A stretch of DNA of 64,000 nt from JANQEU01 sp965242805 (GTDB lineage Bacteria; Bacteroidota; Bacteroidia; Cytophagales; Cyclobacteriaceae), in the NCBI GenBank assembly GCA_965242805.1, contig CBDETD010000002.1, forward strand, positions 5,022,001-5,086,000, given 5' to 3'. The notes under the pieces are model-generated. The model was not told where the DNA came from. It saw only the letters and a list, made by a program, of their open reading frames with translations, and made no database searches. Position 1 is the first letter of the stretch. Every line of letters begins with the position of its first letter. Below, one piece after another: positions 1-10,500 of the stretch. The position numbers were made by a program, and so were the translations under genes.

Positions 1-1
1 T

Positions 2-1381
2 TGTCTTGTCGCAGGAATACTTGCCTTGGGAGTGGTTCAACTTGTACTTCTTCCACAGGTAAATGACATCAGTGGTAAAGAGCTGTCGTTGATAGCTCAT
101 TTAATACCTCAGAATATTTTCATTTTCGTTTTTGGTCTCGTTTTACTTGGTACAGTTGCTGGGATTTTTCCATCTTTATCACTCTCCCGACTTGAAGCAC
201 TCCATATCCTCAAAGGGAAAATTCAATTTGGAAATCAAAGGGCATTTATGCGTCAATTCTTCGTTGCTGCTCAATTCATAGCTTCGGTAGTGTTAATAAT
301 TGCAGTTTTGGTCATCAACGCTCAAAACAATCTGATCAGGACAATCAACACTGGATTCGACAAAGAGAATATACTGATAATTGAGGGTTCCGAAGCAATC
401 AATGAAAGATCTGAATCCTTTAAGAACGAAGTTCTGAAACTTGGAGGGGTAACGGCTATTAGTGGAGTTTTGGATATCCCTGGGAGAGGGACTTCGTCCA
501 TAAGGTTTGTGCCGGAAGGAAGACCTGAGGATCAACCTGAGCAACTACCGATCACCTATTCAGATTATGATCTTATAGATGTACTAGGAATTGAAATGGT
601 ATCGGGTAGATTCTTTGATCGTTCACAGTCGACAGATGTTGAAAGAGCATTTATTTTGAATGAAGAGGCTGTCAATGTATTCGGGTGGTCGAACGAAGAA
701 GCCGTGGGTAAAAACTTCAAAATGTTTGCCCCGGGATCACCGGAAATAGGTAAAGTCGGAAAAGTCATTGGGGTCGTAAGGAATTATAATTTTGAGTCCA
801 TCCATAATCCCATCAGACCTTTGGTTATTATAATGCATCAAAGCCTGGATTATTATCTTTTAAAATTTGATGGAAGTGACCTGCATGATCTTCAAAATAG
901 AGTAACTGAAGTCTGGAGTAAGTTCGACCCATCGAGACCCATGGAATCGTATCTACTTGATCAAAACCTTGAAGAATTATATGCTCGGGAGCAGAAGTTA
1001 TCGTGGGCTACCAATTATGGAATGGGATTTGCGATGGCAATAGCTTTAATAGGAATTTACGGACTTAGTTCTTATTTGATCTATCGCAGGACGAAAGAGA
1101 TCGGCTTACGAAAAATACTTGGTAGTAATCAAATTAACCTGATCATTATACTATCCAGAAATTTTTTAGGTCTTATCGCATTTGCTAATGTACTGGCCTG
1201 GCCGGTTGCCTATTATTTGATGAAAAGTTGGCTTGATAATTTCATCTACCGGGTGCCTCTGTCATGGTATATTTTCTTTTCGGCTACGGCAGTGTCTCTT
1301 GTTCTGGCAATATTGGCAATAGGTTACCATGTCATTAAAATATCCAAAACCAATCCCATCACTTCATTACGGTATGAATGA
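2..1381 (+). CDS. ABC transporter permease, FtsX/MacB type (5' end outside window)
   Basis: The reading frame is open from base 2, so the start lies upstream of the window; the visible part is about 459 residues. It shows the C-terminal half of a MacB/FtsX-like permease: two or three hydrophobic segments, then a periplasmic domain (about residues 110-320) with the family phrases SGRFFD and GVVRNYNFESIH. A three-helix FtsX domain follows, with RRTKEIGLRKILGS and the terminal NPITSLRYE. Proteins of this class in Bacteroidota usually have no ATPase partner nearby and are often linked to PadR regulators. The stop overlaps the start of the PadR gene by 8 bases, suggesting translational coupling. 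The substrate is unknown. Confidence 0.9.
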   Translation, partial: CLVAGILALGVVQLVLLPQVNDISGKELSLIAHLIPQNIFIFVFGLVLLGTVAGIFPSLSLSRLEALHILKGKIQFGNQRAFMRQFFVAAQFIASVVLIIAVLVINAQNNLIRTINTGFDKENILIIEGSEAINERSESFKNEVLKLGGVTAISGVLDIPGRGTSSIRFVPEGRPEDQPEQLPITYSDYDLIDVLGIEMVSGRFFDRSQSTDVERAFILNEEAVNVFGWSNEEAVGKNFKMFAPGSPEIGKVGKVIGVVRNYNFESIHNPIRPLVIIMHQSLDYYLLKFDGSDLHDLQNRVTEVWSKFDPSRPMESYLLDQNLEELYAREQKLSWATNYGMGFAMAIALIGIYGLSSYLIYRRTKEIGLRKILGSNQINLIIILSRNFLGLIAFANVLAWPVAYYLMKSWLDNFIYRVPLSWYIFFSATAVSLVLAILAIGYHVIKISKTNPITSLRYE

Positions 1382-1730
1382 AAATCAACCATTTTCGGCA
1401 CAGTTATTAAAAGGCACATTTGAGACCATCATTCTGAAGCTTTTGTCAGAAAAGAAAAGGATGTACGGATATGAGATTTCTCAAAAGGTCAGGGAGCTAT
1501 CTGAAGAAACCATTAACCTGACCGAGGGTTCTCTTTATCCAATTCTTCACAAGCTCGTCGAACAAGGGTTATTGACCACAGAGCTTGAACATAGTGGCAA
1601 AAGACCAAGGAGGTATTATCGACTGACAGAGACAGGAACGATCACCACCAGATCCAAAGTCAAAGAGTTTAAAAGATTTGTTAAGACAATGGGACAAATT
1701 TTGTCACTTGATGTGCAGATTGCCTCTTAA
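1374..1730 (+). CDS. PadR family transcriptional regulator
   Basis: This 118-residue protein starts at the ATG inside the end of the permease gene. An in-frame upstream codon at 1329 would add 15 residues that do not resemble the family. It has the PadR winged-helix pattern: LLKGTFETIILKLL, then MYGYEISQKV, then LTEGSLYPILHKLVEQGLL, and the wing RRYYRLTETG. PadR proteins are usually autorepressors responding to small molecules or stress. Here the gene follows a permease instead of preceding it, unlike the two other PadR genes in this window. Target genes cannot be read from the sequence. Confidence 0.88.
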   Translation: MNENQPFSAQLLKGTFETIILKLLSEKKRMYGYEISQKVRELSEETINLTEGSLYPILHKLVEQGLLTTELEHSGKRPRRYYRLTETGTITTRSKVKEFKRFVKTMGQILSLDVQIAS

Positions 1731-1740
1731 AAATTTAATG

Positions 1741-1773
1741 ATCCTAAGATGGTCATAGCATCTCAGTTAGGAT
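1741..1773 (+). repeat. Imperfect inverted repeat after the PadR gene
   Basis: ATCCTAAGATG (1741-1751) can pair with CATCT and TAGGAT (1759-1763 and 1768-1773) around a 4-base bulge, starting 10 bases after the PadR stop. No T-run follows, so it is not a clear intrinsic terminator. It may mark the 3' end of the transcript. Confidence 0.3.
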
Positions 1774-2045
1774 TCATTGATTGTACAATTAAATCTTCGT
1801 CAAATTTTCATGAGCACCAAGAGCAAATTTTCTTGTTTCTTTTTCGCTAATAACCATTGTAGGTTATGATGTTATTTTCAGCTTGTGATTTTACGGGATT
1901 ATTGTAAGTATTTTAGTTGACTTGGAATTGATAATTGCCAATAATGATCAATCGGGAGGGGAAAGTAATTTATATGTTAACAACTCAAATGAAGAGCCCC
2001 TGTAAGCACAACTACTGTTTTAACTTCTGAAGTCTCAATGCATAC
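1774..2045. other. Intergenic stretch without recognisable gene
   Basis: I read this AT-rich stretch on both strands. It holds only very short open frames without family resemblance and no obvious structured RNA. It separates the permease-PadR pair from the barrel gene, whose likely promoter lies at its right edge. Confidence 0.5.
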
Positions 2046-2074
2046 TTTGTTTATGTCATATTTACCTATCTTTA
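2046..2074 (+). promoter_or_regulatory. Candidate Bacteroidota promoter for the 2096 gene
   Basis: TTTG at 2046-2049 and TATCTTTA at 2067-2074 are separated by 17 bases. They resemble the -33 TTTG and -7 TAnnTTTG elements of Bacteroidota, with A for the last G. The predicted leader before the ATG at 2096 is about 15-20 bases. Confidence 0.4.
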
Positions 2075-2095
2075 GGTAACTCTAACTAAATAACA

Positions 2096-2641
2096 ATGAA
2101 ACGATTTTTTCTACTCTCACTTTTTGCAATGTTCATTTTACATGCTTCCCATGCTCAGGATCGTCCTATCAGGGTGGGTGTTAAGATCGGTGTACCTAAC
2201 ATCATCGGATTTAATGGTGAATACGTACTTCCGGTAATTGGTGGTAGACTTGGTGCTACAGCCGACTTTTCAAGGTTCTCTATCGACCTAAGTGATGTTG
2301 AGGTAACCTTCAGCTATATTGAGTTCGGAGGTAATGTCTATTTGAAAGAAGGTAAAGGTCCATATGCGGGGTTGACATTTGGCAGGATTGGTTTTGATGG
2401 TACATGGACGGATCAGGTACTTGGCGAGGGGACTGCAGATATCGGTTTGAATACGCTCAACCTAAAATTAGGTGGAAAGTTCGGAGGTTTATTCTATATA
2501 AGAACGGAGTTTGGATTTGCTTTACTACTAGGGGACTCTACAGTCAGTGTGGATTATGCCACTGTGAGCCAGGATGAAGATATCCCTGGAGCACTTGCAG
2601 GAGGACTGATCGGCAGTTTTGGATTCGGATTCTCCTTTTAA
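2096..2641 (+). CDS. Small exported outer-membrane beta-barrel candidate
   Basis: The product has 181 residues. It begins with a clear signal peptide (MKRFFLLSLFAMF..., cleavage probably after HASHA). The mature part alternates short amphipathic strands and glycine/aromatic turns (GVKIGVPNIIGFNGEY, IEFGGNVYLKEGKGPYAGLTF) and ends FGFGFSF. A terminal phenylalanine is typical of outer-membrane barrel strands. The length fits an eight-stranded barrel. No enzymatic motif is visible and I cannot name the family. It appears to be monocistronic: a candidate promoter lies upstream and a strong terminator directly downstream. Confidence 0.75.
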   Translation: MKRFFLLSLFAMFILHASHAQDRPIRVGVKIGVPNIIGFNGEYVLPVIGGRLGATADFSRFSIDLSDVEVTFSYIEFGGNVYLKEGKGPYAGLTFGRIGFDGTWTDQVLGEGTADIGLNTLNLKLGGKFGGLFYIRTEFGFALLLGDSTVSVDYATVSQDEDIPGALAGGLIGSFGFGFSF

Positions 2642-2676
2642 ATTAGAAAATAAAAATTTCTTTAATAAAAATCCTT

Positions 2677-2710
2677 AAACCCTGGTGGTGAAATACTACC
2701 AGGGTTTTTC
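2677..2710 (+). terminator. Intrinsic terminator after the barrel gene
   Basis: AAACCCTGGTGGT pairs with ACTACCAGGGTTT around a 5-base loop and is followed by a T-run. The hairpin begins 36 bases after the stop at 2641. Confidence 0.85.
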
Positions 2711-2802
2711 AATTATAAGTATTGATAACTGTTATTGATGGAATTCATGAAGTTTGATGGGAATAGAATTCCTGAATCTTTAAATTGTAATGGTATTATT
2801 TC

Positions 2803-3747
2803 ATGAGCCTTGACTCCCAATCTTTATACAATGAATTACGCCCCGAACTTCAAAAACTTGAGGCAGAAAGAATTTTAATACTTCAAAGAATCTGGCCGTT
2901 TAAGTTGTTCTTCCAGGTCTGCATGGCAGGAACTTTCATCTCTACGGTTCATATGGTTTTATTCGACGGGTTTAGTGACCTTCTTTTGATCATTACTGTG
3001 TTAGGTTTCATTCTGGGCATAGTAGTTTATGGCATTAAGTATTTCATAGAATCAAGAAAATTCAAAACTCATTTTCAAAATGAAGTAGGGATAAAAGTCA
3101 TCCAAAAGCTTGGCCCGGAATTTACCTATGAGCCTAACGGTAAAATTCCGGAATCAGAAATTAGAAGCACCCATTTGTTCAGCGAATTTAACAGATATGA
3201 TAGCGAGGATCTTGTGAATGGCAAGATCGGGGAAAAGCATATTAGGTTTGCTGAGATCAAGTTGGCTAAGGTGACACATAAGTCAGGTGGAACAGGAAAA
3301 TCCTCGGAAACTACTACCACAATGGTGTTCAAAGGAATTTTCCTGACTTTGGATCTTAATAACAATTTTCCTTCCCCATTTTGGATTGTTCCCAGGAAAT
3401 GGTATTACACCTTCAGCAACTTAAAAGGTAAAAAAGTGTCCATTGACCACTCTGAATTTAATAAAATATACAAGGTCGTAGCCATCGACCCGGATTTTGT
3501 GAAAAAGCTATTGATAAATCCCATTCTGGATAAGCTGCTGTCGGTTAATGAAGATCTGAAAACACGGAAAATAATCTGGGGATCTATTTGGTTTGCTTTC
3601 TTTGATAATCACATTTCAGCTGCACTAAATACTAAGAAGGACTTCCTGGAAGGATCGATAAGACGACCTATAGATTCTCAGGAATTTCTGGAAGAGCAAG
3701 TTACTTTTCTCAATAGTATCCATAATGTAGGAGAGCTCTTTGGTTGA
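2803..3747 (+). CDS. DUF3137-like membrane protein
   Basis: This 314-residue protein has two closely spaced hydrophobic segments near residues 34-56 and 60-80, and a short cytoplasmic N-terminus with helical heptads. A long soluble part follows. The soluble part has the features I associate with DUF3137: a FSEFNRYDSEDLVNGKIG strand region, a threonine/serine-rich loop (SSETTTTMVFKGIFL), and a C-terminal block ending in a repeated helix. The function of the family is unknown. The gene stands alone, with 161 bases upstream and an OsmC gene downstream that has its own promoter-like element. Confidence 0.7.
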   Translation: MSLDSQSLYNELRPELQKLEAERILILQRIWPFKLFFQVCMAGTFISTVHMVLFDGFSDLLLIITVLGFILGIVVYGIKYFIESRKFKTHFQNEVGIKVIQKLGPEFTYEPNGKIPESEIRSTHLFSEFNRYDSEDLVNGKIGEKHIRFAEIKLAKVTHKSGGTGKSSETTTTMVFKGIFLTLDLNNNFPSPFWIVPRKWYYTFSNLKGKKVSIDHSEFNKIYKVVAIDPDFVKKLLINPILDKLLSVNEDLKTRKIIWGSIWFAFFDNHISAALNTKKDFLEGSIRRPIDSQEFLEEQVTFLNSIHNVGELFG

Positions 3748-3817
3748 AGTCTTTAAAGCCCATTTACAGTTTGCTGTTCCTGTAACTTATGTCACACTTC
3801 TGGACTTGACCTGTTTC

Positions 3818-3825
3818 TATATTTG
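3818..3825 (+). promoter_or_regulatory. -7 element TATATTTG before the OsmC gene
   Basis: This is an exact match to TAnnTTTG. A GTG at 3825 in frame with the OsmC gene lies inside this element, so translation more probably starts at the ATG at 3846, giving a leader of roughly 15 bases. No convincing -33 element was found. Confidence 0.45.
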
Positions 3826-3845
3826 TGGCATTAAAATTCAAGTCA

Positions 3846-4316
3846 ATGGAACCTCATATCTACAATGTCACTATTAACTGGAGTAACGCCCGCAAAGGAA
3901 TTATGTGCTCCCCTGAAATTTCCGAGGCATCTCCTACAACTAAAAACTGTGTTGAAGTTGCCACTCCACCAGAATTCGAAAAAGGTATACCTGGTATTTG
4001 GTCTCCTGAACACCTGTTTACAGCCTCTGTAAGTAGCTGTTTACTAACCACCTTTTTGGCAATTGCTGATTATTCAAAACTCGAATTTTCGGACTTCACC
4101 TGTTCATCAAAAGGAAAACTGGAGAAGATTGACAATCAAATGGTGATGTCTGAAATTATACTGGAGCCTACCGTTACCATAAACGATGAGAGTAAGAGGG
4201 ACAAGGCCCTTAGAGTAATAGAGAAAGCAGAGAAAGCCTGCCTGATCTCCAATTCGATCAAATCGAAGGTAATACTACGACCAAATATTAGAGTCATCGA
4301 ACCTATTGTACAGTAG
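3846..4316 (+). CDS. OsmC family protein (peroxide/disulfide-type thiol protein)
   Basis: This 156-residue protein matches the OsmC/Ohr fold. An early strand pair is followed by GIPGIWSPEHLFTASVSSCLLTTFLAIA, whose cysteine is the first conserved catalytic cysteine. The helix EKAEKACLISNSIKSKV supplies the second. Family members reduce organic hydroperoxides with a pair of cysteines. The HLFTASVSSC helix places it in the OsmC/YhfA group, and I cannot separate Ohr from OsmC by eye. I chose the ATG at 3846 over the GTG at 3825 because the GTG overlaps the likely -7 element. It is probably cytoplasmic and transcribed alone. Confidence 0.85.
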   Translation: MEPHIYNVTINWSNARKGIMCSPEISEASPTTKNCVEVATPPEFEKGIPGIWSPEHLFTASVSSCLLTTFLAIADYSKLEFSDFTCSSKGKLEKIDNQMVMSEIILEPTVTINDESKRDKALRVIEKAEKACLISNSIKSKVILRPNIRVIEPIVQ

Positions 4317-4559
4317 CATAAATATCGGATCCAAATTCATTTTTTAACTTTTCTGGATTGGTTGTGTAAGAAGCTTTGTGTTTGAAAATACTGTTGAAAT
4401 TCGATTCTATATTAATGGTTGTCCTATTAATATTACGTTATAAACCATACCGATTGATGGTCTACTGAAATTAAGAGACTAATATTTTGGGTTGTTGAGT
4501 GATATGTTTTTAAATTTATTTAAACAACTAATATTCATCGCTCACCAAATAACTAGTCC

Positions 4560-7500
4560 ATGAAACGTTTCACCCGATCATTACTACTATCATTTTGTGT
4601 CTTTTTCGCTCATATATCAAATGCAGACGGATTTGATCTTTTAACGGAAGATATTGTCTTTGATTCTGCCAATTATGAGACTATCAATTTGAACGAGGAT
4701 CAGGAACTGATCATCTCGCTCAATCAAATGTTTTATTCCACTGCCGGGGACTCACTGGCATTTATAATCTCTCAAATTACAACGAATGGGATTATTCGCG
4801 CTACATTGACTAATAACGCTACGGAATTGACGCTAAATGGACTAGAGGATCGGTTTGGACAGGCTTCTCTGACCATCAGGGCCACCAATACAGTTACCGA
4901 TTATCAAATGGATCAATCCATTACTGTTATTGTCAATCCAATTGATGATCCACCCTATTTGGCCAATGAATTTGAAGACCTTCAAACTGATCAATTTACG
5001 CAGGACTCTACACTGGTGATTGATCTGGTCGGGCGTTTTGAGGATCCGGAAGGTGATGACATTAGCATTACCTATACGTTTACAAATCATCTTTCCGGAA
5101 CAGATAATTCCTTTTCTGTTGTCGATGCTTCCTCGGTCACTTCGGATGGCTCCGAATTAAACGTTTCGCTGTTAACGTCAACCAAGTACGCATTACTATT
5201 CGATATCGAAGCAGTATCAAATGATACGCTAAGTACAAGCACCCAATTCGAGATAATTATTGACAATGGACCTGTTCAGACCAATCCTCTTGGGGCTCTT
5301 TCTGAGGACTTTGGAAGCTTGGTAGTTCCATTATCATCCATTTTTACAGACGATGATTCAAGTAGTCCCACATTTGCTTTGTCATTTGAAGATTTCGTTC
5401 CCGAAAATGCAAATATCATAGTGGGCGATACAAATGCATTAGTTCAGGTACAATTTGATGTAAACTCTGGTAATTTAACTTTAAATAGTCAGTCGGATAG
5501 GTTTGGTAGCTATACTCTTCCGGTTTCGGTCAGTTCGGGGCCCAGAACCGTAGAAGATGAGTTGATTTTTGTAATCAATAATGTTGATGACAAGCCTGTG
5601 ATCAATAATACGATACAAGATCAGCTTTTGCCTGTGGGTGATGATCTGGACATAGATCTGAATGAATTATACGAAGACGTAGATAGTGATATTAGCCTTG
5701 CCAATATCACTCTCTCAACAGATAATGGTTCATCATTCCAATTCAGGAGGATTGTTCAAGGTGGATATGAGGTGATACCAGGAAGCTCAATAAACCTTGC
5801 CAATGAACCAGTAATTAACATTTTGGCTACTGGAAGTATTGGTGACATGGGAACATTTACATTCAGTTATGATATTTCGGATGTATTTCCCGGAGATGAC
5901 CCTATCGAGGATGTCTTTACTCTTGAGATTTCAAGACCTATAGCTACTTTTTATGTTGATCCTTCTGGAAATGACGGGAATGATGGAAGTGTTTCATTGC
6001 CCTACGCTACAATCCAGCACGCGATCAACAATGCGCTAGGAAAGGACACCATCATATTAAATCCTGGAACATACAACGAAAATATCTATATCAATAAACC
6101 CCTCAATATCAGGTCATCTCTTTACAATCATTCGAGGTTGCCTTCTGCAGATGTAAGAACAACAGCAATACAGGGTCAATTTGAAGGTGGATCTGTGGTG
6201 AATATCAGGGAGACAGATGGGGTTAAATTAATGGGAATAACGATTCATGGTGACCCTGCTGATAATACTCGTAGTTCCTCAGTAAGGGATTGGCAATGGA
6301 ATGATGGATCCAATTCCTTTTCAATCGACAATCTTAACTGGGAAACCAACAACAGGGACCATAGAAATGACCTGGATAATAACACCAATTATTACGCCAT
6401 AATTAAAATGGAAGGAGCGGGGATGATTGAATCTCGATATGAATGGGATTGTCATCAATTTTTCTTTCAGGTGGATGATGGTGTTATCGGCGGATTTACC
6501 GGTAATAGTGACTTAATCTTGGAATACGGCGCAATAGATATTTATAGAAGCCATTTTTGCGCGGATTATAATGGAGCAAGAGATTATCTCCTGGGTAACG
6601 TTCCAACAGGTAAACTACTCAACATCGATTCTCAAGGACTATATGATGCATTGATTGCAATTAACTCTGGGGAGCATAATATGATCGGTCTCTTTAATCG
6701 AGAAACTATCAATAATACTGGTGCTGGTGTATTTAGCCAGAATGGCTCTTACGAACTTATTAATTGTATTGTTGAGAACAATAAGGTTTCCAAATCTCAG
6801 TGGGATAATGCCGCCGGAATTTTAGCGTATAATGCCAGATACGTTCGCGTAATAGAGTCCGAGATACTAAATAACCAGGTTCAAAATGGAGATGCATCAG
6901 GAGTAGGTGTTTTCTGGAGTGATGAATTTACTATGGTCAATTCTCTGGTTAAGGGTAATGTCGCCATCGGTAACAATAACTGTGTAAGTGGAGGCTTGAT
7001 GATTCATTCTACCACCAACATTGACATTATCAACAGTATAATTCACGACAATCAGGATAATTGCAATGAGGTGAGAATTGGTTCAGCTGAAAGTTACAGT
7101 GTTCAACATTGCTTAATTGAAAATGGATTAACGCTCGATAATATGGGGAATGGAGTGGGTGTGATACAGAATTCCATTTTCCTGGGTAGGACCATCAATA
7201 ATTGGGGACCCACCAACCCGGATGATCTCACAATCCAATACAATCTGATCAATGCAAATACAAATCTCGATTTTTCACTTGCGGATTATGGATCAAACAA
7301 TTTACAGGGAAGTAATCCGGGATTTAATGATCCTGCGAATAATGATTTTACTCTAACCACAGAAAGTACATTAATTGGAGCAGGTACTGAATCTACAGTA
7401 GATAATGATTACAATGGAAATGAACGGCCCTCTCCAGGTGGAACTAATCCCGATATTGGGCCATATGAAAGTGATATTGCCACTCCGGATTTAATTTTCA

Positions 7501-10500
7501 CACCTTATACATACTTCAATGAGGACTCTACGGCTACAATTCCATTTAGGTTTGAAACCAGTAATTGGAATGAGGTGAATGCCCTGGAAGTTGCGGATTT
7601 TAATGGCGATGGTTATTCCGAAATTATCTTCAATGAAAACCTTAACTCATACAATGTGATACTGGTGGATAGGGCCGGGAACAGGAATGTAATTTTGGAA
7701 GGGTGGCATGAGATATACCTTATTAAAGCTTTGGATCTGGATCAGGACGGGGATCTGGATTTAGTCGTCGGTTCTCATTCTTCTTTTGGATATCTGATGA
7801 ATGAAGGAAGTGGAAATTGGTCAGCCGTGCAGGAATTTAATGGTGGAATTCCACAGCAAGAGGCAATAGATATTGAATGGGGAGATGTCACGCAGGATGG
7901 AAGGATCGACGGCGTGGTAGGACAAAGTGATGGAGTAAGGATCTATGAATTTAGCTTGGATGGACCAGCTTCCTCTAACCTGCATCTCAATAATGATGAC
8001 CAAAACGGATGGTTGGGAGATTTTGGACAAGTATTCTTAATGGATATAAATGGAGATACTCAATTGGACCTCGTGTTGGAAAGGAGATGGTTCAATGAAG
8101 AAGTCAAGGATCTCCTTGTCTTTGTACAGGCTGGTTCGGATTTTAAATATGACGAAACTGTCTCTATCATAGGGACATTACCTCCCCCGTATCAACATGA
8201 TCTAAATAATGATCTTTTCATATCGGGCGTCGATATTGATCAAAATGGAAAGCTTGATCTTTTTGTGTCCTACAATCCAATGAGTAATACTCAGAATGGA
8301 TATTTGAAAAGATTTGAACTCGATACGGCCGGGGGTGTAAATGTTTGGAATGAATACACTGTTTCGGTAAAAATTGATGAAAATACTTCGACAGATATAA
8401 ATGAGTTATACAATTCATTTATTGATTCAAGGGCTATTGCACTTAGTAGCTCGGGTTTTTCGGATTTGTTGTTATATGCATCTAACACCGTAGATCCGTA
8501 CAATGATCAGGAGAGATATTTTTCTCCGGTATTGTTGACATATGTTGACGGAAGTGAATTTTCACTAAGTCGTGGTTATTTTTCTCAGGAGTCATTTAGG
8601 TACAATGCACATGATATCAGAACTGCTCCAAATACTGATTTTGGCAAACTGGATGACAATGGATCCCTGGATATTGTAGTTGCAGGACTGAAGGAAAATT
8701 ATAGGAATAATATATCAGCGTTTGCTAATTCCTTTGATATTCCTACCGGAATTATTGTTCCTGTTCCGTCTATAATAAGTTCGGTAATCCGTGGAAGTAA
8801 GGTTGAAATTGAATTCAGTCTATCCACTCCGTATTTTAATATCGAGGTCTGTGAAAATGGGAATTGCAGCTCTCTCTATAGTACATTAAATGGGCAGTTA
8901 TTGGATTTCCCAATTCTTTATGAAGTAGATGATCAAAATAAGGTCTTTTCTTATTTCCTTGAAGAGGGAGACTATATGATTTCAATCCAGGGTGTTGACA
9001 GATATTATAATCTATCAGAACAGGTCTCATCGGATATTCTATCGGTCACAGGATTAGAATTTCAGGCCGCAAGCGAAGTTTTTGATGATTTCTTCAATGA
9101 CATCCATCTTATTGATATTGATGATGATCCAGATCCTGAGATGTACGGATTTAAAAGGAGATTTTGGTATTACGCTGGTGAGAGACCCTCCACTTTGAAA
9201 ATATTCAATTTGGATAATCCTGAGTCTTATAATGAATTCGTACTTGACAACACAGGCCACACACCGGTAATTTCAGACTTTGACTTAAACGGGCAAGCAG
9301 ACATTTTCGTAAATGAAGGTTCATGTAATTGGCCACCCAAACCTTTTGCCTATCTATCTAATATTGATGCAAGTACATCAGTACCAGTTTTTAGTGAGTC
9401 TTTCACTGATCTCAACATTACTATTAGCAATGGAGCCTGCGACGGGGGGATAACCAACAAAATACTGGCGATTGATATTGATCAAGATGGGGCGGATGAG
9501 TTGATCACAGCAACAGCTGCTCAATGGGATAATCGTGGCATTTCATTTTTTTCCATTGAACCTGATGACCTGGAACGATCGATAGTTCTGGATCCGGATG
9601 GGAATGATGCATTTGATTGGAATGGTGAAAATTTTGATGGGTTAGGTGCCTTATTCAAATCGAAGATGTCTAATGGTGACTATGGTAATTTTATCGGATT
9701 GGTGCATTCCTATTTCGATCCTGACAATGATGGCGATACTGATCACATCCTAGGAATTAATATGTACTATGACAATAAGCCATTGACAGCTTTGTACTTC
9801 CTTGAGTCGCTTGGTGCCGGAAGAGTGAGACCTCATTACATGCACCATTTCCTAGATAAGAGTATCATTGAAATTGAGGTTGTTTATGATGAGCAGGACG
9901 AGACAAGGATATTATTGTCGATTAGCGATGACACAAATTACTGGCTGGATGCCTATGGAGCTCGATTCGTGAAATTTTTACAACTGGATGTCACCAATGA
10001 CGAGGATTTGTTTGAATCCATATTCCAACGAAATGAAAGTATTTCACAAGGCCAGGAATTGACTGCAGTCAATTTCAAGAATAACGACCTAACCCTGGTC
10101 AATTATTCTGAACTGACGTTAGATGGAATTGCTCATGCCAATCTATTTGAGAGTGCGGATATTAACAATGATGGTCTTACAGATATTGTTGTGGTCGGTA
10201 CCAGTTCCGAGGATACATGGAATTCCAGTGCACTTTTGAAAATATACCTCCAAAACGGTAATGGCGAGTTTGATCCCTACATTTCCCAGATATCAAAAGA
10301 CGTACGCCAGCTTTCTTTCATAAGTTCATTGAACCTGATAGATATTAACTCTGACGGTCAGTTTGATGTAGTCGTCAGTGGACGAACAAGATGGTCTGAT
10401 AATGGAGTTACTTTATCATTCATAAACAATACTGATCCCAATCCAACTCCAATTCAACTGTCAACGCCGACGTCATTGTCAGGTCAAAATAACGGTTATA

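Noticed and set aside
1749..1850. Open frame of about 33 codons after the PadR gene
   Set aside because: Very short, overlaps an inverted repeat, low-complexity hydrophobic end and no start signal or family resemblance.
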